From NCBI GenBank assembly GCA_964531265.1, contig CAZHDW010000018.1, positions 1 through 36,670 on the forward strand: a stretch of 36,670 nt of DNA. The letters are read 5' to 3'. The stretch is from Hominenteromicrobium sp964531265. Lineage in GTDB: Bacteria; Bacillota; Clostridia; Oscillospirales; Acutalibacteraceae. A program made the position numbers and the translations under genes. The notes beneath the pieces were generated by a model, which was not told the origin of the DNA, did not search any database, and worked only from the letters and a program-made list of their open reading frames with translations. The stretch's first letter is position 1. Each line of letters begins with the position of its first letter. Below are positions 16,644 to 25,297 of the stretch, piece by piece.

Positions 16644-18812
16644 ATGAAAGACCATTCGTCCGCCCTGGCTACGCAGTTCAATTTAAAGCCGTGGCAGGTG
16701 GAAAAGCTCACAGCCCTGATAGATGCCGGAAACACGATACCGTTCATCGCAAGATATCGCAAGGAGGAGCATGGCTCCCTCGATGACCAGACAATACGCG
16801 CCGTGTGCGAGCGCCTTGAGTATCTGAGAAATCTCGACTCACGCAAGGATGAGGTGACCGAGCTAATAGACGGCACGGGCAACCTCACTCCGGAGATCAG
16901 CGCCGCACTGGAAAAAGCTTCAACACTTGCTGAGATCGATGATATTTACAGACCCTTCAGACCTAAGAGAAAAACAAGGGCCGGCACTGCCAGAGAACGC
17001 GGACTTGAACCGCTTGCCAGAGCCATTCTGGAGCAGAAGAAAAACTCAAAATTCCCCATTGACCTTGCCGTTGACTTTGTAAATCACGATAAAGGCGTTG
17101 AGACACCCGAGGATGCTTTACAGGGTGCCAAGGACATAATCGCCGAGATCATCTCGGACGACGCATCCGTTCGCCGCAGACTGAGAACAGTGGCCATGGC
17201 AAACGGCATGATAACAAGCCGTGCGGCAAAGGAGGAGGACTCCGTATATCGCATGTACTATGAGTTCTCAGAGCCTGCCTCAAAGCTTGCGGGACACAGA
17301 GTGCTGGCTCTCGACCGAGGCGAGCGCGAGGGCTTTCTCAAGGTATCCCTTGAGCTTGATATACAGCGCGGTCAGAACATATTGATCTCTACCTATGTAA
17401 AGACCGGCCCCTGCGCCTATGCTGTAGAGGAAGCCGCTGTTGACGCATATTCGAGACTCATTTTCCCCTCTATAGAGCGTGAAATAAGATCGACACTCAC
17501 CGAAAATGCCTGTGAAAACGCAATAAAGGTATTTTCAGTGAATCTGCGTCAGCTCCTGATGCAGCCACCGGTAAAAGGACGTGTGACCATCGGTCTCGAC
17601 CCGGGTTACCGTACGGGCTGTAAGGTGGCTGTTGTCGATGCCACGGGCAAGGTTCTCGATACCGGTGTCATCTACCCCACGCACAGCGAGGCACGTGTGC
17701 GCGAAGCACGAAGCACCGTTTTGCAGCTCATCAAAAAACACAAGGTAACGCTCATCGCGATAGGAAACGGCACCGCATCAAAGGAAACAGAGATATTCAC
17801 CGACGAGCTTCTCAAGGCTAACGGGCTGACCGATACGGTAGACTACATGGTAGTCAGTGAAGCCGGCGCTTCGGTATATTCAGCCTCAAAGCTTGCCGCT
17901 GCCGAGTACCCCGATTTCGACCTTACACTGCGCAGTGCAGTCTCCATAGCACACCGTTTGCAGGATCCTCTTGCCGAGCTCGTTAAGATCGACCCCAAGG
18001 CCATCGGTGTCGGACAGTATCAGCACGACATGCCCGCAAAGCAGCTCAGCGAGGCTCTGGGCGGCGTTGTTGAGGCGTGCGTGAATGAGGTTGGCGTTGA
18101 CCTTAATACCGCCTCACCGTCCCTGCTCGAAAACATAGCGGGTATCTCATCCACCGTTGCCAAAAACATAGTTATCTACAGACAGGAGAACGGCGAATTC
18201 ACCTCCCGTGCTCAGCTTAAAAAGGTTCCGAAGCTCGGCCCCAAGGCATTCGAGCAGTGCGCAGGCTTCCTGCGTGTACCGGAGAGCCGCAATGTGCTGG
18301 ACAACACCGGCGTTCATCCGGAATCCTACACCGCCGCCTCCGAGCTTCTCGCCGAATGTGGCTACGACATCAAGAAGAGCGTTTCCTCCGGCTTTGCCGA
18401 CCTCGGAAATCGCGCCGAAAAAATCGGTATTGACGAGCTATCAAAAAGGATAGGTGTGGGCGTTCCCACTCTGCGAGATATAATAAGTGAGCTTGAAAAG
18501 CCAGGTCGAGACCCCCGTGACGAGCTGCCCAGTCCGCTTCTCCGCAGCGATATCAAGGATATAAAGGATCTCAAGCCCGGCATGGAGATGAAGGGTACTG
18601 TGCGAAATGTCATCGATTTCGGTGCATTTGTTGACATCGGCGTTCATCAGGACGGCCTTGTGCACATCACTCAGATATCAAACAAATTCGTTCGCCACCC
18701 GTCGGATTTCCTTAAGGTTGGCGATATAATCACGGTATGGGTCATGGCGGTCGACGTTGAACGCAACAGAATTTCCCTTACCATGAAGCAGCCAAAGGAA
18801 GCACAGAAGTAA
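16644..18812 (+). CDS. tex: Tex-family RNA-binding protein (S1 domain)
   Basis: This 722-residue Tex/Spt6-like protein is a cytosolic nucleic-acid-binding factor linked to transcription. It has the N-terminal helical Tex region, a YqgF/RuvC-like domain starting VTIGLDPGYRTGCKVAVVD near residue 312, helix-hairpin-helix motifs (SLLENIAGISSTVAKNIV and KKVPKLGPKAFEQCAGF) and a C-terminal S1 domain (GTVRNVIDFGAFVDIG, near 650-715). Length and domain order are normal for the family. The ATG at 16644 follows AAGGAGG at 16631. It is transcribed divergently from ilvB across about 140 bases. Confidence 0.95.
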   Translation: MKDHSSALATQFNLKPWQVEKLTALIDAGNTIPFIARYRKEEHGSLDDQTIRAVCERLEYLRNLDSRKDEVTELIDGTGNLTPEISAALEKASTLAEIDDIYRPFRPKRKTRAGTARERGLEPLARAILEQKKNSKFPIDLAVDFVNHDKGVETPEDALQGAKDIIAEIISDDASVRRRLRTVAMANGMITSRAAKEEDSVYRMYYEFSEPASKLAGHRVLALDRGEREGFLKVSLELDIQRGQNILISTYVKTGPCAYAVEEAAVDAYSRLIFPSIEREIRSTLTENACENAIKVFSVNLRQLLMQPPVKGRVTIGLDPGYRTGCKVAVVDATGKVLDTGVIYPTHSEARVREARSTVLQLIKKHKVTLIAIGNGTASKETEIFTDELLKANGLTDTVDYMVVSEAGASVYSASKLAAAEYPDFDLTLRSAVSIAHRLQDPLAELVKIDPKAIGVGQYQHDMPAKQLSEALGGVVEACVNEVGVDLNTASPSLLENIAGISSTVAKNIVIYRQENGEFTSRAQLKKVPKLGPKAFEQCAGFLRVPESRNVLDNTGVHPESYTAASELLAECGYDIKKSVSSGFADLGNRAEKIGIDELSKRIGVGVPTLRDIISELEKPGRDPRDELPSPLLRSDIKDIKDLKPGMEMKGTVRNVIDFGAFVDIGVHQDGLVHITQISNKFVRHPSDFLKVGDIITVWVMAVDVERNRISLTMKQPKEAQK

Positions 18813-18842
18813 AATTCGCGGACATTTTTAACTTTTTTGTCC

Positions 18843-18879
18843 GTCAACAGTTGACACTTTTTTCACGGCGCTGTAAACT
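18843..18879 (+). promoter_or_regulatory. Promoter of the ThrE-type genes with palindromic operator over the -35
   Basis: TTGACA (18851-18856), 17 bases, TAAACT (18874-18879). A perfect 13-base palindrome, GTCAAC-A-GTTGAC (18843-18855), covers the -35 box and is a candidate repressor site. The region just upstream has an imperfect GGACA/TGTCC hairpin with T-rich loop (about 18820-18843) that may end tex transcription. Confidence 0.55.
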
Positions 18880-18912
18880 TATTTAGTTGAAACCCTGTGA
18901 GGAGGAATCACT

Positions 18913-19698
18913 GTGCAAACTAAAACATCCTGCACCGCCGCAGGCCTGTCCTTTAAGATGGGCGAGGCTTTGCTGAGGAACGGTGCCGAAATATTCCGCG
19001 TTCAGGAAACAATGGAACGTGTTGCACGTGCATACGGCGTAGAGGAATTTGACGTATACGTGCTTTCAAATGCTATTTTCGCAAATGCGGTGGAAAACGG
19101 AGAGCGCATTGAGAGCAAGCTGAAATTTGTCCCCGGCTCCACCACGCATCTCGGACGCGTGGATGCGATAAATCAGCTATCACGAGAGATCGTTAACGGC
19201 GAGCACACCGTGGAAGAAGCATATGCAAGGCTTAAGGAAATATCAGAACTGCCGTACAGTAAGCCCCTGCTCATGATTTTGAGCTGCGGTGTCGGAAGCG
19301 CCTGCTTCAGCTATCTGTTCGGTGGAGATGCCCTTGATGCACTGGCCGCCCTGCTGTGCGGCTTTGTGCTTGAGATATTCATGTGCGTCCTGACAAAGCA
19401 TAATGTCTCAAAATTCATTTCGAATCTGGCTTCCAGCGCACTTGTCTCGGTATGCGCGGTATTGCTTTTTTCCCTCGGACTCGGACATGATCTTGATAAA
19501 ATAATAATCGGTTCGATAATCCGCCTTGTTCCCGGTATCGCCCTCACCACTTCGATACGAGATTTTCTCAGCGGCGATTACCTCAGCGGAACGATACGTA
19601 TGATAGATGCATTTCTGATAGGCGGCTGTATCGCAATAGGCGTCGGCGCCGTTGTGATGCTCTACATGAATTTGTGGGGAGGTATGATGCCGGTATGA
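18913..19698 (+). CDS. Threonine/serine exporter ThrE-type, large domain (DUF1212)
   Basis: This membrane protein has 261 residues. A soluble N-terminal part (about 1-115, with KMGEALLRNGAEIFRVQETM and FVPGSTTHLGRVD) is typical of the ThrE N-terminal domain. About five hydrophobic helices follow from 118 to 255. ThrE of Corynebacterium exports threonine and serine; in many Firmicutes the protein is split in two, as here. The start is GTG at 18913 with GAGGAGG upstream. The next gene overlaps its stop as ATGA. Confidence 0.87.
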   Translation: MQTKTSCTAAGLSFKMGEALLRNGAEIFRVQETMERVARAYGVEEFDVYVLSNAIFANAVENGERIESKLKFVPGSTTHLGRVDAINQLSREIVNGEHTVEEAYARLKEISELPYSKPLLMILSCGVGSACFSYLFGGDALDALAALLCGFVLEIFMCVLTKHNVSKFISNLASSALVSVCAVLLFSLGLGHDLDKIIIGSIIRLVPGIALTTSIRDFLSGDYLSGTIRMIDAFLIGGCIAIGVGAVVMLYMNLWGGMMPV

Positions 19699-20171
19699 CA
19701 CTGCCCCTCGCCCTTGAGTGGATGCTGCAAACCGTGGTCGCATTCATCTCCACCATCGCATTCGCAATAATCTTTCATACGCCCAAACGCCAGTATATAT
19801 TCTGCGGCTTAGTCGGCGGCTTCGGCTGGCTGATATACATCGTATATCTCCACTTCACCGGAGACAGTGTGTTCGCATCCTTCTTTGCTGCACTTGCGCT
19901 CTCCTATCTCGGCAGAATATTCTCCTTCTGGCGCAAGGCTCCGCTGCCGATCTTTCTCATCAGCGGAATTTTCCCGATAGTCCCCGGTGCCGGCATATAT
20001 TACACCGGCTACCACATTTTTATGAATGACAATTTGGCTGCTGCGTCCACAGGACTCGAGACGATCAAGATCGCCATTGCCATTGCACTTGGCATAGGTA
20101 TCGTCATTTCCCTGCCGCGCTCCTTCTTTACTCTGCGCCGTGCAGCGACAGCCAAACCAAAGAAAGGATAA
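19695..20171 (+). CDS. Threonine/serine exporter ThrE-type, small domain (DUF3815)
   Basis: This 158-residue membrane protein has about five hydrophobic helices and the family motif GIFPIVPGAGIYY. It forms the second half of a split ThrE exporter and presumably assembles with the preceding product. I use the ATG at 19695, which overlaps the previous stop by four bases; an in-frame GTG at 19674 lacks a ribosome site. Substrate specificity is inferred from the family only. Confidence 0.86.
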   Translation: MTLPLALEWMLQTVVAFISTIAFAIIFHTPKRQYIFCGLVGGFGWLIYIVYLHFTGDSVFASFFAALALSYLGRIFSFWRKAPLPIFLISGIFPIVPGAGIYYTGYHIFMNDNLAAASTGLETIKIAIAIALGIGIVISLPRSFFTLRRAATAKPKKG

Positions 20172-20175
20172 TGTT

Positions 20176-21135
20176 TTGAAGCAGGTCACCATTTCAGCAA
20201 ACGACGCCAATCAGAGAGTGGATAAATTTCTCACTAAGGCATACCCAAATCTCCCCCAATCGATGCTGTATAAGGCCATTCGCAAAAAGGATATAAAGCT
20301 CAACGGAAAGCGCTGTGAGATATCCACCAGGCTGCAGGTGGGCGATGTGCTCACAATGTATCTCAAGGATGAATTCTTTGCGCAGGCTCCCAAGGAATAT
20401 GATTTTCTGAAGGCACCGAACAAGATAACCGTACTCTATGAGGACGAGAATATCATGATCCTCGACAAGAAGCCGGGACTCATTGTGCATCCGGATGAGA
20501 ACTACCATTTTGACTCCCTTATCGCACGCGTACAGCATTATCTTTATGAGCGCGGAGAATATGACCCTGAGGCTGAAAACTCCTTTGCACCGGCTCTCAT
20601 CAACCGTATAGACCGCAATACCGGCGGAATAGTTATGGCTGCCAAAAACGCCGAAACACTGCGGATAATGAATGAAAAGGTGAAAAACCGCGAAATGGAC
20701 AAGCTGTATCTCTGTGTTGTATGCGGTATTCCGAAAAAGCGCAGCGATATACTCACCGGCTACCTCGAGAAAAACGAGAGCCAGAATCGCGTGTACATAA
20801 CCGATAGAAAAACGGACAATACGCGCAGCATAAAGACCAAATATACAGTTCTCGAAACGCGCAGGGAGTTCAGTCTGCTCGAAGTTGAGCTGCTCACCGG
20901 CAGAACTCACCAGATACGAGCTCATATGGCGTCCATCGGTCATCCGCTTGCCGGCGACGGAAAATACGGCAGAAATGCCTTGAACAAGAAAACCGGTTTT
21001 CCCTATCAGGCGCTGTATTCCTACAAGCTTACCTTTAAATTCACCACCGATGCCGGCATGCTGAATTACCTGAACAGCATGACCTTCAAGGCGGACAATA
21101 TCTGGTTCATAAATGAATTTCGTGCATTTCCTTAA
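20176..21135 (+). CDS. RluA-family pseudouridine synthase
   Basis: This 319-residue rRNA- or tRNA-modifying enzyme has an N-terminal S4 RNA-binding domain (about 1-65, QRVDKFLTKAYP). The RluA catalytic domain carries the nucleophile Asp in INRIDRNTGGIVM, plus GRTHQIRAHM and the closing AGDGKYG. The RluC/RluD group is the closest match, but the target uridine cannot be assigned. The start is probably TTG at 20176, with AGAAAGGA seven bases upstream; no ATG fits the S4 start. It lies four bases after the ThrE pair. Confidence 0.9.
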   Translation: MKQVTISANDANQRVDKFLTKAYPNLPQSMLYKAIRKKDIKLNGKRCEISTRLQVGDVLTMYLKDEFFAQAPKEYDFLKAPNKITVLYEDENIMILDKKPGLIVHPDENYHFDSLIARVQHYLYERGEYDPEAENSFAPALINRIDRNTGGIVMAAKNAETLRIMNEKVKNREMDKLYLCVVCGIPKKRSDILTGYLEKNESQNRVYITDRKTDNTRSIKTKYTVLETRREFSLLEVELLTGRTHQIRAHMASIGHPLAGDGKYGRNALNKKTGFPYQALYSYKLTFKFTTDAGMLNYLNSMTFKADNIWFINEFRAFP

Positions 21136-21143
21136 ACAGCCTA

Positions 21144-21176
21144 AAGCGAGCTTTCATAAGAAGGCTCGCTTTTTTG
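21144..21176 (+). terminator. Terminator of the ThrE/RluA unit
   Basis: An 8-bp stem (AAGCGAGC 21144-21151, GCTCGCTT 21164-21171) is followed by TTTTTG on the plus strand. Confidence 0.8.
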
Positions 21177-21182
21177 TTATGC

Positions 21183-21221
21183 AAAAATGCCCCTTCCCGA
21201 TACATTCGAAAAGGGGCATTT
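21183..21221 (-). terminator. Terminator of the ftsE-ftsX-M23 unit
   Basis: On the minus strand an 11-bp stem (21211-21221 with 21185-21195) runs into TTTTT. It sits back to back with the plus-strand terminator between the converging units. Confidence 0.8.
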
Positions 21222-21225
21222 CAAT

Positions 21226-22032
21226 TCACATAAACATATTCAACGGATCCGTAAGGACTCCGTTATTGATTACTTCAAAGTGCAGGTGCGGCCCTGTGGA
21301 ATTTCCCGTTGAGCCGACATACGCTATCACGTCACCGGCCGTGACATAATCGCCGTTACAGCATACCAGACGGCTTGCGTGGGCATAGCGCGTTATAAGG
21401 CCGTCACCGTGGTCGATAAACACACAATTGCCATAGCTGTCCATCCAGCCGCTGTATACCACCCTGCCGGAATCAGCAGCCAATATCGGCTCGCCGTATA
21501 TCCCGTATCCGGAGATATCCACTCCGCGGTGGCCGTTTTCAAAGCCGCAGGTAATGGTTGTATATCCCGGCATAGGCCATGCATAGCGTCTCGCTATCGT
21601 CACGGACGAAGAATTCGCAAGTGCTGCCGCCGCCTCATTACGCTCTTCGTGCCACAGCTCCGTCTCTTGTCTATTAGCCGCCAGCTCCTCACGCACATGA
21701 AGAAGCTCTGCCGCGATAAGCTCATATTCCGCATTGAGCTCCGAGGTATACTTCTCAACGATATCGGCACATCTGCTGACCGTGTTGAGGGCGGCATTCT
21801 CTCCGCTTACCGCGTCCGCACTCGCTGTCATACCCTCCTTAAATTCCAAGGCCGACGACAGCTCCTGCATACGCTCGTTCAGCTCGCTTTCCTTTTTTAC
21901 GAGCTGACTCTCCTCAAACTCCAATTCCGTTATCGAAGCCGCATTTGAGGAAAATGAGCCAAAACCAATGAATAAAAATACTACCGAGAAAGCAAATATT
22001 GCGCGCACACAGCAGTGCTTATGCAACCGCAT
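21226..22032 (-). CDS. Secreted M23 (LytM) peptidoglycan endopeptidase with coiled coil
   Basis: This 268-residue cell-wall hydrolase has a signal peptide at about 1-31 (AIFAFSVVFLFIGFG, cleavage near SNAAS). A Glu/Leu-rich coiled coil covers about 35-130, and a zinc-dependent LytM domain follows with HRGVDISG (first zinc ligands) and the PHLHFE motif near the end. The zinc and catalytic residues are present, so it should be active. The gene overlaps the end of ftsX by 14 bases. In many bacteria FtsEX switches on a coiled-coil hydrolase such as PcsB, CwlO or EnvC; this is very probably the client of the FtsEX here. The coiled coil is short compared with PcsB. Confidence 0.9.
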   Translation of the reverse strand: MRLHKHCCVRAIFAFSVVFLFIGFGSFSSNAASITELEFEESQLVKKESELNERMQELSSALEFKEGMTASADAVSGENAALNTVSRCADIVEKYTSELNAEYELIAAELLHVREELAANRQETELWHEERNEAAAALANSSSVTIARRYAWPMPGYTTITCGFENGHRGVDISGYGIYGEPILAADSGRVVYSGWMDSYGNCVFIDHGDGLITRYAHASRLVCCNGDYVTAGDVIAYVGSTGNSTGPHLHFEVINNGVLTDPLNMFM

Positions 22033-22930
22033 TCTCTCCTTCCTTGTTCAGATATTTGCCAATGGAGATACCACCGCCGAAAACTCCGAACAAAGCGCCA
22101 ACAATTGCATATACCACAAATATATATCCCACATACGGGTCGATATCCACCGCAGTAAGGAACGGTACGATATTATAAAGCTGCATAACAGCCCAATCAT
22201 AGACGCCGAGCAGAACGGCAGCGGAAACTCCGCCGGAGATCAGGCCGATGATCATACCCTCAACAATGAACGGAATACGTACAAATCCGTTGGTAGCACC
22301 CACGGATTTCATGATGCTGATTTCTGTACGTCTTGAGAACATTGTAACCTTAACGGTATTGGAAATGATGAACAGTGAAACTATAGCAAGTACGATGATG
22401 ATCGCAAGGCTTGCTACGCGCACGACCATATCGACATTTGAAAGCTTTCCTGCTATGTCGGAATAATCCGTAAAGTGGTCAACTCCCTCAATGGCCTTGA
22501 TCTGAGCAATAGTATCGTCATAAAGATTCAGATCATACATCGAAATGGTGTAAGCATCCGGCAAAAAGTTATCGTCGCCATCGAGACCCTCAAGAATAAC
22601 GCCGTCGTCACCAAGGCTCTCCATCATATCCGCAAGTGCGTCATCCTTCGGAATGAAAACGCAGTCGCTGATATTTTCGATATCTCTTATCTGATCTCCG
22701 ACCTGAATGGCGGACAACGCCGGAAGTCCATCCGAAAGATAGATAGTTATGCTGTTATTGCCTTCAATAGACTCCATTATGGAGGTAAGGTTTACGGAAA
22801 CCAGCGATGCACAGCCCGTCATCAAAAGGCAGGCAATGAGCACACCGATGGACGCAATACTCATCGTTCTGTTTTTCCAGAGGTTCTTGATACCCTCTTT
22901 AAGCAAATAACCTATATTATGTATTTTCAT
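22019..22930 (-). CDS. ftsX: Cell-division membrane protein FtsX
   Basis: This 303-residue protein is the permease-like subunit of FtsEX. One membrane helix follows the cytoplasmic start (LWKNRTMSIASIGVLIACLLM), a large extracellular loop covers about 45-175, and three helices fill the C-terminal half. FtsX does not transport; it passes the ATPase signal of FtsE to outside hydrolases. AAAGGACG precedes the ATG, and ftsE lies 34 bases upstream. Confidence 0.95.
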   Translation of the reverse strand: MKIHNIGYLLKEGIKNLWKNRTMSIASIGVLIACLLMTGCASLVSVNLTSIMESIEGNNSITIYLSDGLPALSAIQVGDQIRDIENISDCVFIPKDDALADMMESLGDDGVILEGLDGDDNFLPDAYTISMYDLNLYDDTIAQIKAIEGVDHFTDYSDIAGKLSNVDMVVRVASLAIIIVLAIVSLFIISNTVKVTMFSRRTEISIMKSVGATNGFVRIPFIVEGMIIGLISGGVSAAVLLGVYDWAVMQLYNIVPFLTAVDIDPYVGYIFVVYAIVGALFGVFGGGISIGKYLNKEGENAVA

Positions 22931-22964
22931 ATGTTATAACCGTCCTTTCACGCAAAGCTGTATA

Positions 22965-23804
22965 TCATTCCTGCTCGTTGGTATCATCGGAACCAACAAG
23001 GACGGCCTCTGAAACCGAAATATCCGGAACATCGATACTCGGCTTTGTCTCTGCTTCCTGAGCCTGCTTTGCTCTTCTTATCGCCTCGCGGTCGATCTCC
23101 ATGGTCTCCGGCTCCGTGCTCTGTCTGCGCTCACGTGTATTCTGTGCAGTATCCGCAACGACCTCGCCGCTGTGAATCTGTATTATTCTCTTGTGGAAAT
23201 GCTTGACAAGTGAATGCTCATGAGTAACCATAAGAATCGTAGTGCCTCTTCTGTTTATCTCGCTGAGAAGGTCAACTATCTCAAAGGACAGCGCCGGGTC
23301 GATATTTCCCGTGGGCTCATCGGCGATTATCATGGACGGATTGTTGACAAGCGCACGCGCAAGACCTACACGCTGACGCTCACCGCCGGACATCTCATTC
23401 GGATAATGCTTCGCCTTGTGCTGAAGACCGACAAGGCTGAGAATATACGGCACACGCTTTTTGATAGTCTTCGGAGATGCTCCGACGACTCTCATTGCAA
23501 AGGCCACATTATCATACACGGTCATATGGTCTATCAGGCGGAAATCCTGGAAAACCATGCCCATTTTTCTGCGAACATAGGGGATCTTGCCCTTTCTGAT
23601 ATGGCTTACATCCTCACCGTCGATGATAACCTGTCCCTCATTCGGACTCTCCTCGCAGGTGATGAGCTTCAAAAAGGTACTTTTACCGGCGCCGGATGAG
23701 CCGACAATGAAAACGAACTCGCCCTTTTCTACTGTAAGATTTATATTATGCAGCGCCTCAGTGCCGTTATTATATACCTTTGATACGTTTCTGAATTCTA
23801 TCAA
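22965..23804 (-). CDS. ftsE: Cell-division ATP-binding protein FtsE with acidic C-terminal tail
   Basis: This 279-residue ABC ATPase has Walker A GSSGAGKST, signature MSGGERQRVGLARAL, Walker B MIIADEPTGNID and the H-loop His in VTHEHS. The typical FtsE is about 225-230 residues. Here some 55-60 extra residues form a charged, probably unstructured tail rich in Glu, Asp and Ser (ending GSDDTNEQE). The start codon is TTG at 23804 with GAGGAGG eight bases upstream. Transcription probably begins at a TATAAT on the minus strand (23888-23893). Confidence 0.94.
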   Translation of the reverse strand: MIEFRNVSKVYNNGTEALHNINLTVEKGEFVFIVGSSGAGKSTFLKLITCEESPNEGQVIIDGEDVSHIRKGKIPYVRRKMGMVFQDFRLIDHMTVYDNVAFAMRVVGASPKTIKKRVPYILSLVGLQHKAKHYPNEMSGGERQRVGLARALVNNPSMIIADEPTGNIDPALSFEIVDLLSEINRRGTTILMVTHEHSLVKHFHKRIIQIHSGEVVADTAQNTRERRQSTEPETMEIDREAIRRAKQAQEAETKPSIDVPDISVSEAVLVGSDDTNEQE

Positions 23805-23868
23805 GAGTATAACCTCCTCTGGTTCTTATATGAAAAGCGCATAACGCGCAAATAGACAGCAATATCAA

Positions 23869-23904
23869 AGCCTTGCTGGTTCAACTAATTATACCAACAA
23901 GGCT
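23869..23904. terminator. Hairpin between cdaR-like gene and ftsE
   Basis: AGCCTTG (23869-23875) and CAAGGCT (23898-23904) pair, with GGT/ACC continuing inside. On the minus strand the T-run after it is short, so it is at best a weak terminator for the regulator gene. It overlaps the putative ftsE -10 box (TATAAT, minus strand 23888-23893) and could be regulatory instead. Confidence 0.45.
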
Positions 23905-23944
23905 CTGCTTTTTAATTCTTATAAAGAATAATACGTAATTAAAT

Positions 23945-23969
23945 TGTAACCTTTGTTACTGATTGTAAC
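23945..23969. promoter_or_regulatory. Three TGTWAC repeats upstream of ftsE
   Basis: TGTAAC (23945), TGTTAC (23954) and TGTAAC (23964) lie in tandem at 9- and 10-base steps, about 55-80 bases upstream of the putative ftsE -10. The half-sites look like WalR half-sites, but the step is 9-10 rather than the consensus 11, so binding by WalR is uncertain. Confidence 0.3.
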
Positions 23970-23974
23970 TGCAA

Positions 23975-25060
23975 TTACAGCTTAGTGGGGTTACTGGAAA
24001 GATATTTCTTGACCATGAGAGCGACCTTGAAGACGATAGCATCTTCAAATTCACGCAGATCGAGACCGGTGATCTTCTTGATCTTCTCCAAGCGGTACAC
24101 CAGTGTATTTCTGTGGACAAAGAGCTTTCTGGAGGTTTCCGAAACGTTCAGATTGTTCTCAAAGAAGCGCTGAATCGTGAACAGGGTCTCGTGGTCAAGG
24201 GACTCGATGGAGCCTCTCTTGAAGACCTCTCTCAGGAACATATCGCACAGTGTTGTCGGAAGCTGATAGATAAGACGAGCGATACCGAGGTTATTGTAGC
24301 TGACAATTGTCTTGTCGGTATCAAATACCTTACCGACCTCCAGAGCGACCTGTGCCTCCTTAAAGGAGCGTGCAAGCTCTTTGATATTGTCAACTACAGT
24401 ACCGATACCGATGACGCAGTGGGTATAGAACTCACTGGAAAGTGTATCGACAATGGAGCTTGCGAGCTTATCGATATCGTGCGGATCGATATTGCTGCGA
24501 ATCTCCTTAACAAGAGCGATGTCCGTCTCATTGATGTTGATAACGAAGTCCTTATTCCTATCCGGGAACAGATTCTGAACAACGTCGTATGCGGAAACGT
24601 CGGTCTTACCAGTTACCTTTATAAGCATACAAACACGGCCTACATCCGCATTGAAGCGAAGCTCACGGCTCTTAAGATAAATATCGCCGGGCAGGATATT
24701 ATCGAGAATAACGCTCTTGATAAAGTTACCGCGGTCGTATTTCTCATCATAGTACTGCTTGATGCTGTTGAGCGAAATAGCCAGCAGGCCAACATACTTT
24801 GAAGCTTCCGGATCATTACCGGAAACAAAAACTGCATACTCCGGACGCGGACGGCTGCCAAATGACTGATATGTGTAATTGCCTGAAACAAACGCTGTCT
24901 GCGAAACGATGTCCTCGGGTGTAACGGATTCAACTACCTCACCGATTTTTCCAAGCTCACTGCAAGCAATGATAACGGAAGACTCATCTATAACGCCGAT
25001 AGTACGGTCTATAGAATCACGCATCTGGTGAATGACACCCTGAAATAATCTATTTGACAT
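23975..25060 (-). CDS. PucR/CdaR-family transcriptional regulator
   Basis: This is a 361-residue cytosolic regulator. The N-terminal part (about 1-130) is a ligand-sensing region of the type seen in sugar-diacid regulators (IDRTIGVIDESSVIIAC). The middle has a GGDEF-like degenerate fold typical of CdaR. The C terminus holds the PucR helix-turn-helix: NLNVSETSRKLFVHRNTLVYRLEKI, then GLDLREFEDAIVFKVAL. The ATG at 25060 follows GAGGAG and is preferred to an upstream start at 25135. The next gene upstream on the same strand is a sugar ABC ATPase, so control of sugar uptake is a possible role. The ligand is unknown. Confidence 0.85.
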   Translation of the reverse strand: MSNRLFQGVIHQMRDSIDRTIGVIDESSVIIACSELGKIGEVVESVTPEDIVSQTAFVSGNYTYQSFGSRPRPEYAVFVSGNDPEASKYVGLLAISLNSIKQYYDEKYDRGNFIKSVILDNILPGDIYLKSRELRFNADVGRVCMLIKVTGKTDVSAYDVVQNLFPDRNKDFVININETDIALVKEIRSNIDPHDIDKLASSIVDTLSSEFYTHCVIGIGTVVDNIKELARSFKEAQVALEVGKVFDTDKTIVSYNNLGIARLIYQLPTTLCDMFLREVFKRGSIESLDHETLFTIQRFFENNLNVSETSRKLFVHRNTLVYRLEKIKKITGLDLREFEDAIVFKVALMVKKYLSSNPTKL

Positions 25061-25241
25061 ACAACTCCTCATTTCTCCGCCGGCATACTTTTTGACTGCA
25101 CGGTTTTCAGCGGGCCCGGGCAGATAACTATCCATAATTGATGACTACACCTATTTTACAGAATTCAATCGTTTTTTGCAAGCCTTTTTGACTATTTTTT
25201 TTGCGGCAATGTAAATTTTGCACAAAAGAAACACTCAAAAA

Positions 25242-25273
25242 GCGCAAAAACGGCGTTCCCAATCGGGAACGCC
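25242..25273 (-). terminator. Terminator of the sugar ATPase gene
   Basis: A 9-bp perfect stem (25265-25273 with 25252-25260) with a four-base loop is followed on the minus strand by G and TTTTT. Confidence 0.88.
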
Positions 25274-25297
25274 GCCTGAAATACTGAAAGAGGAATC

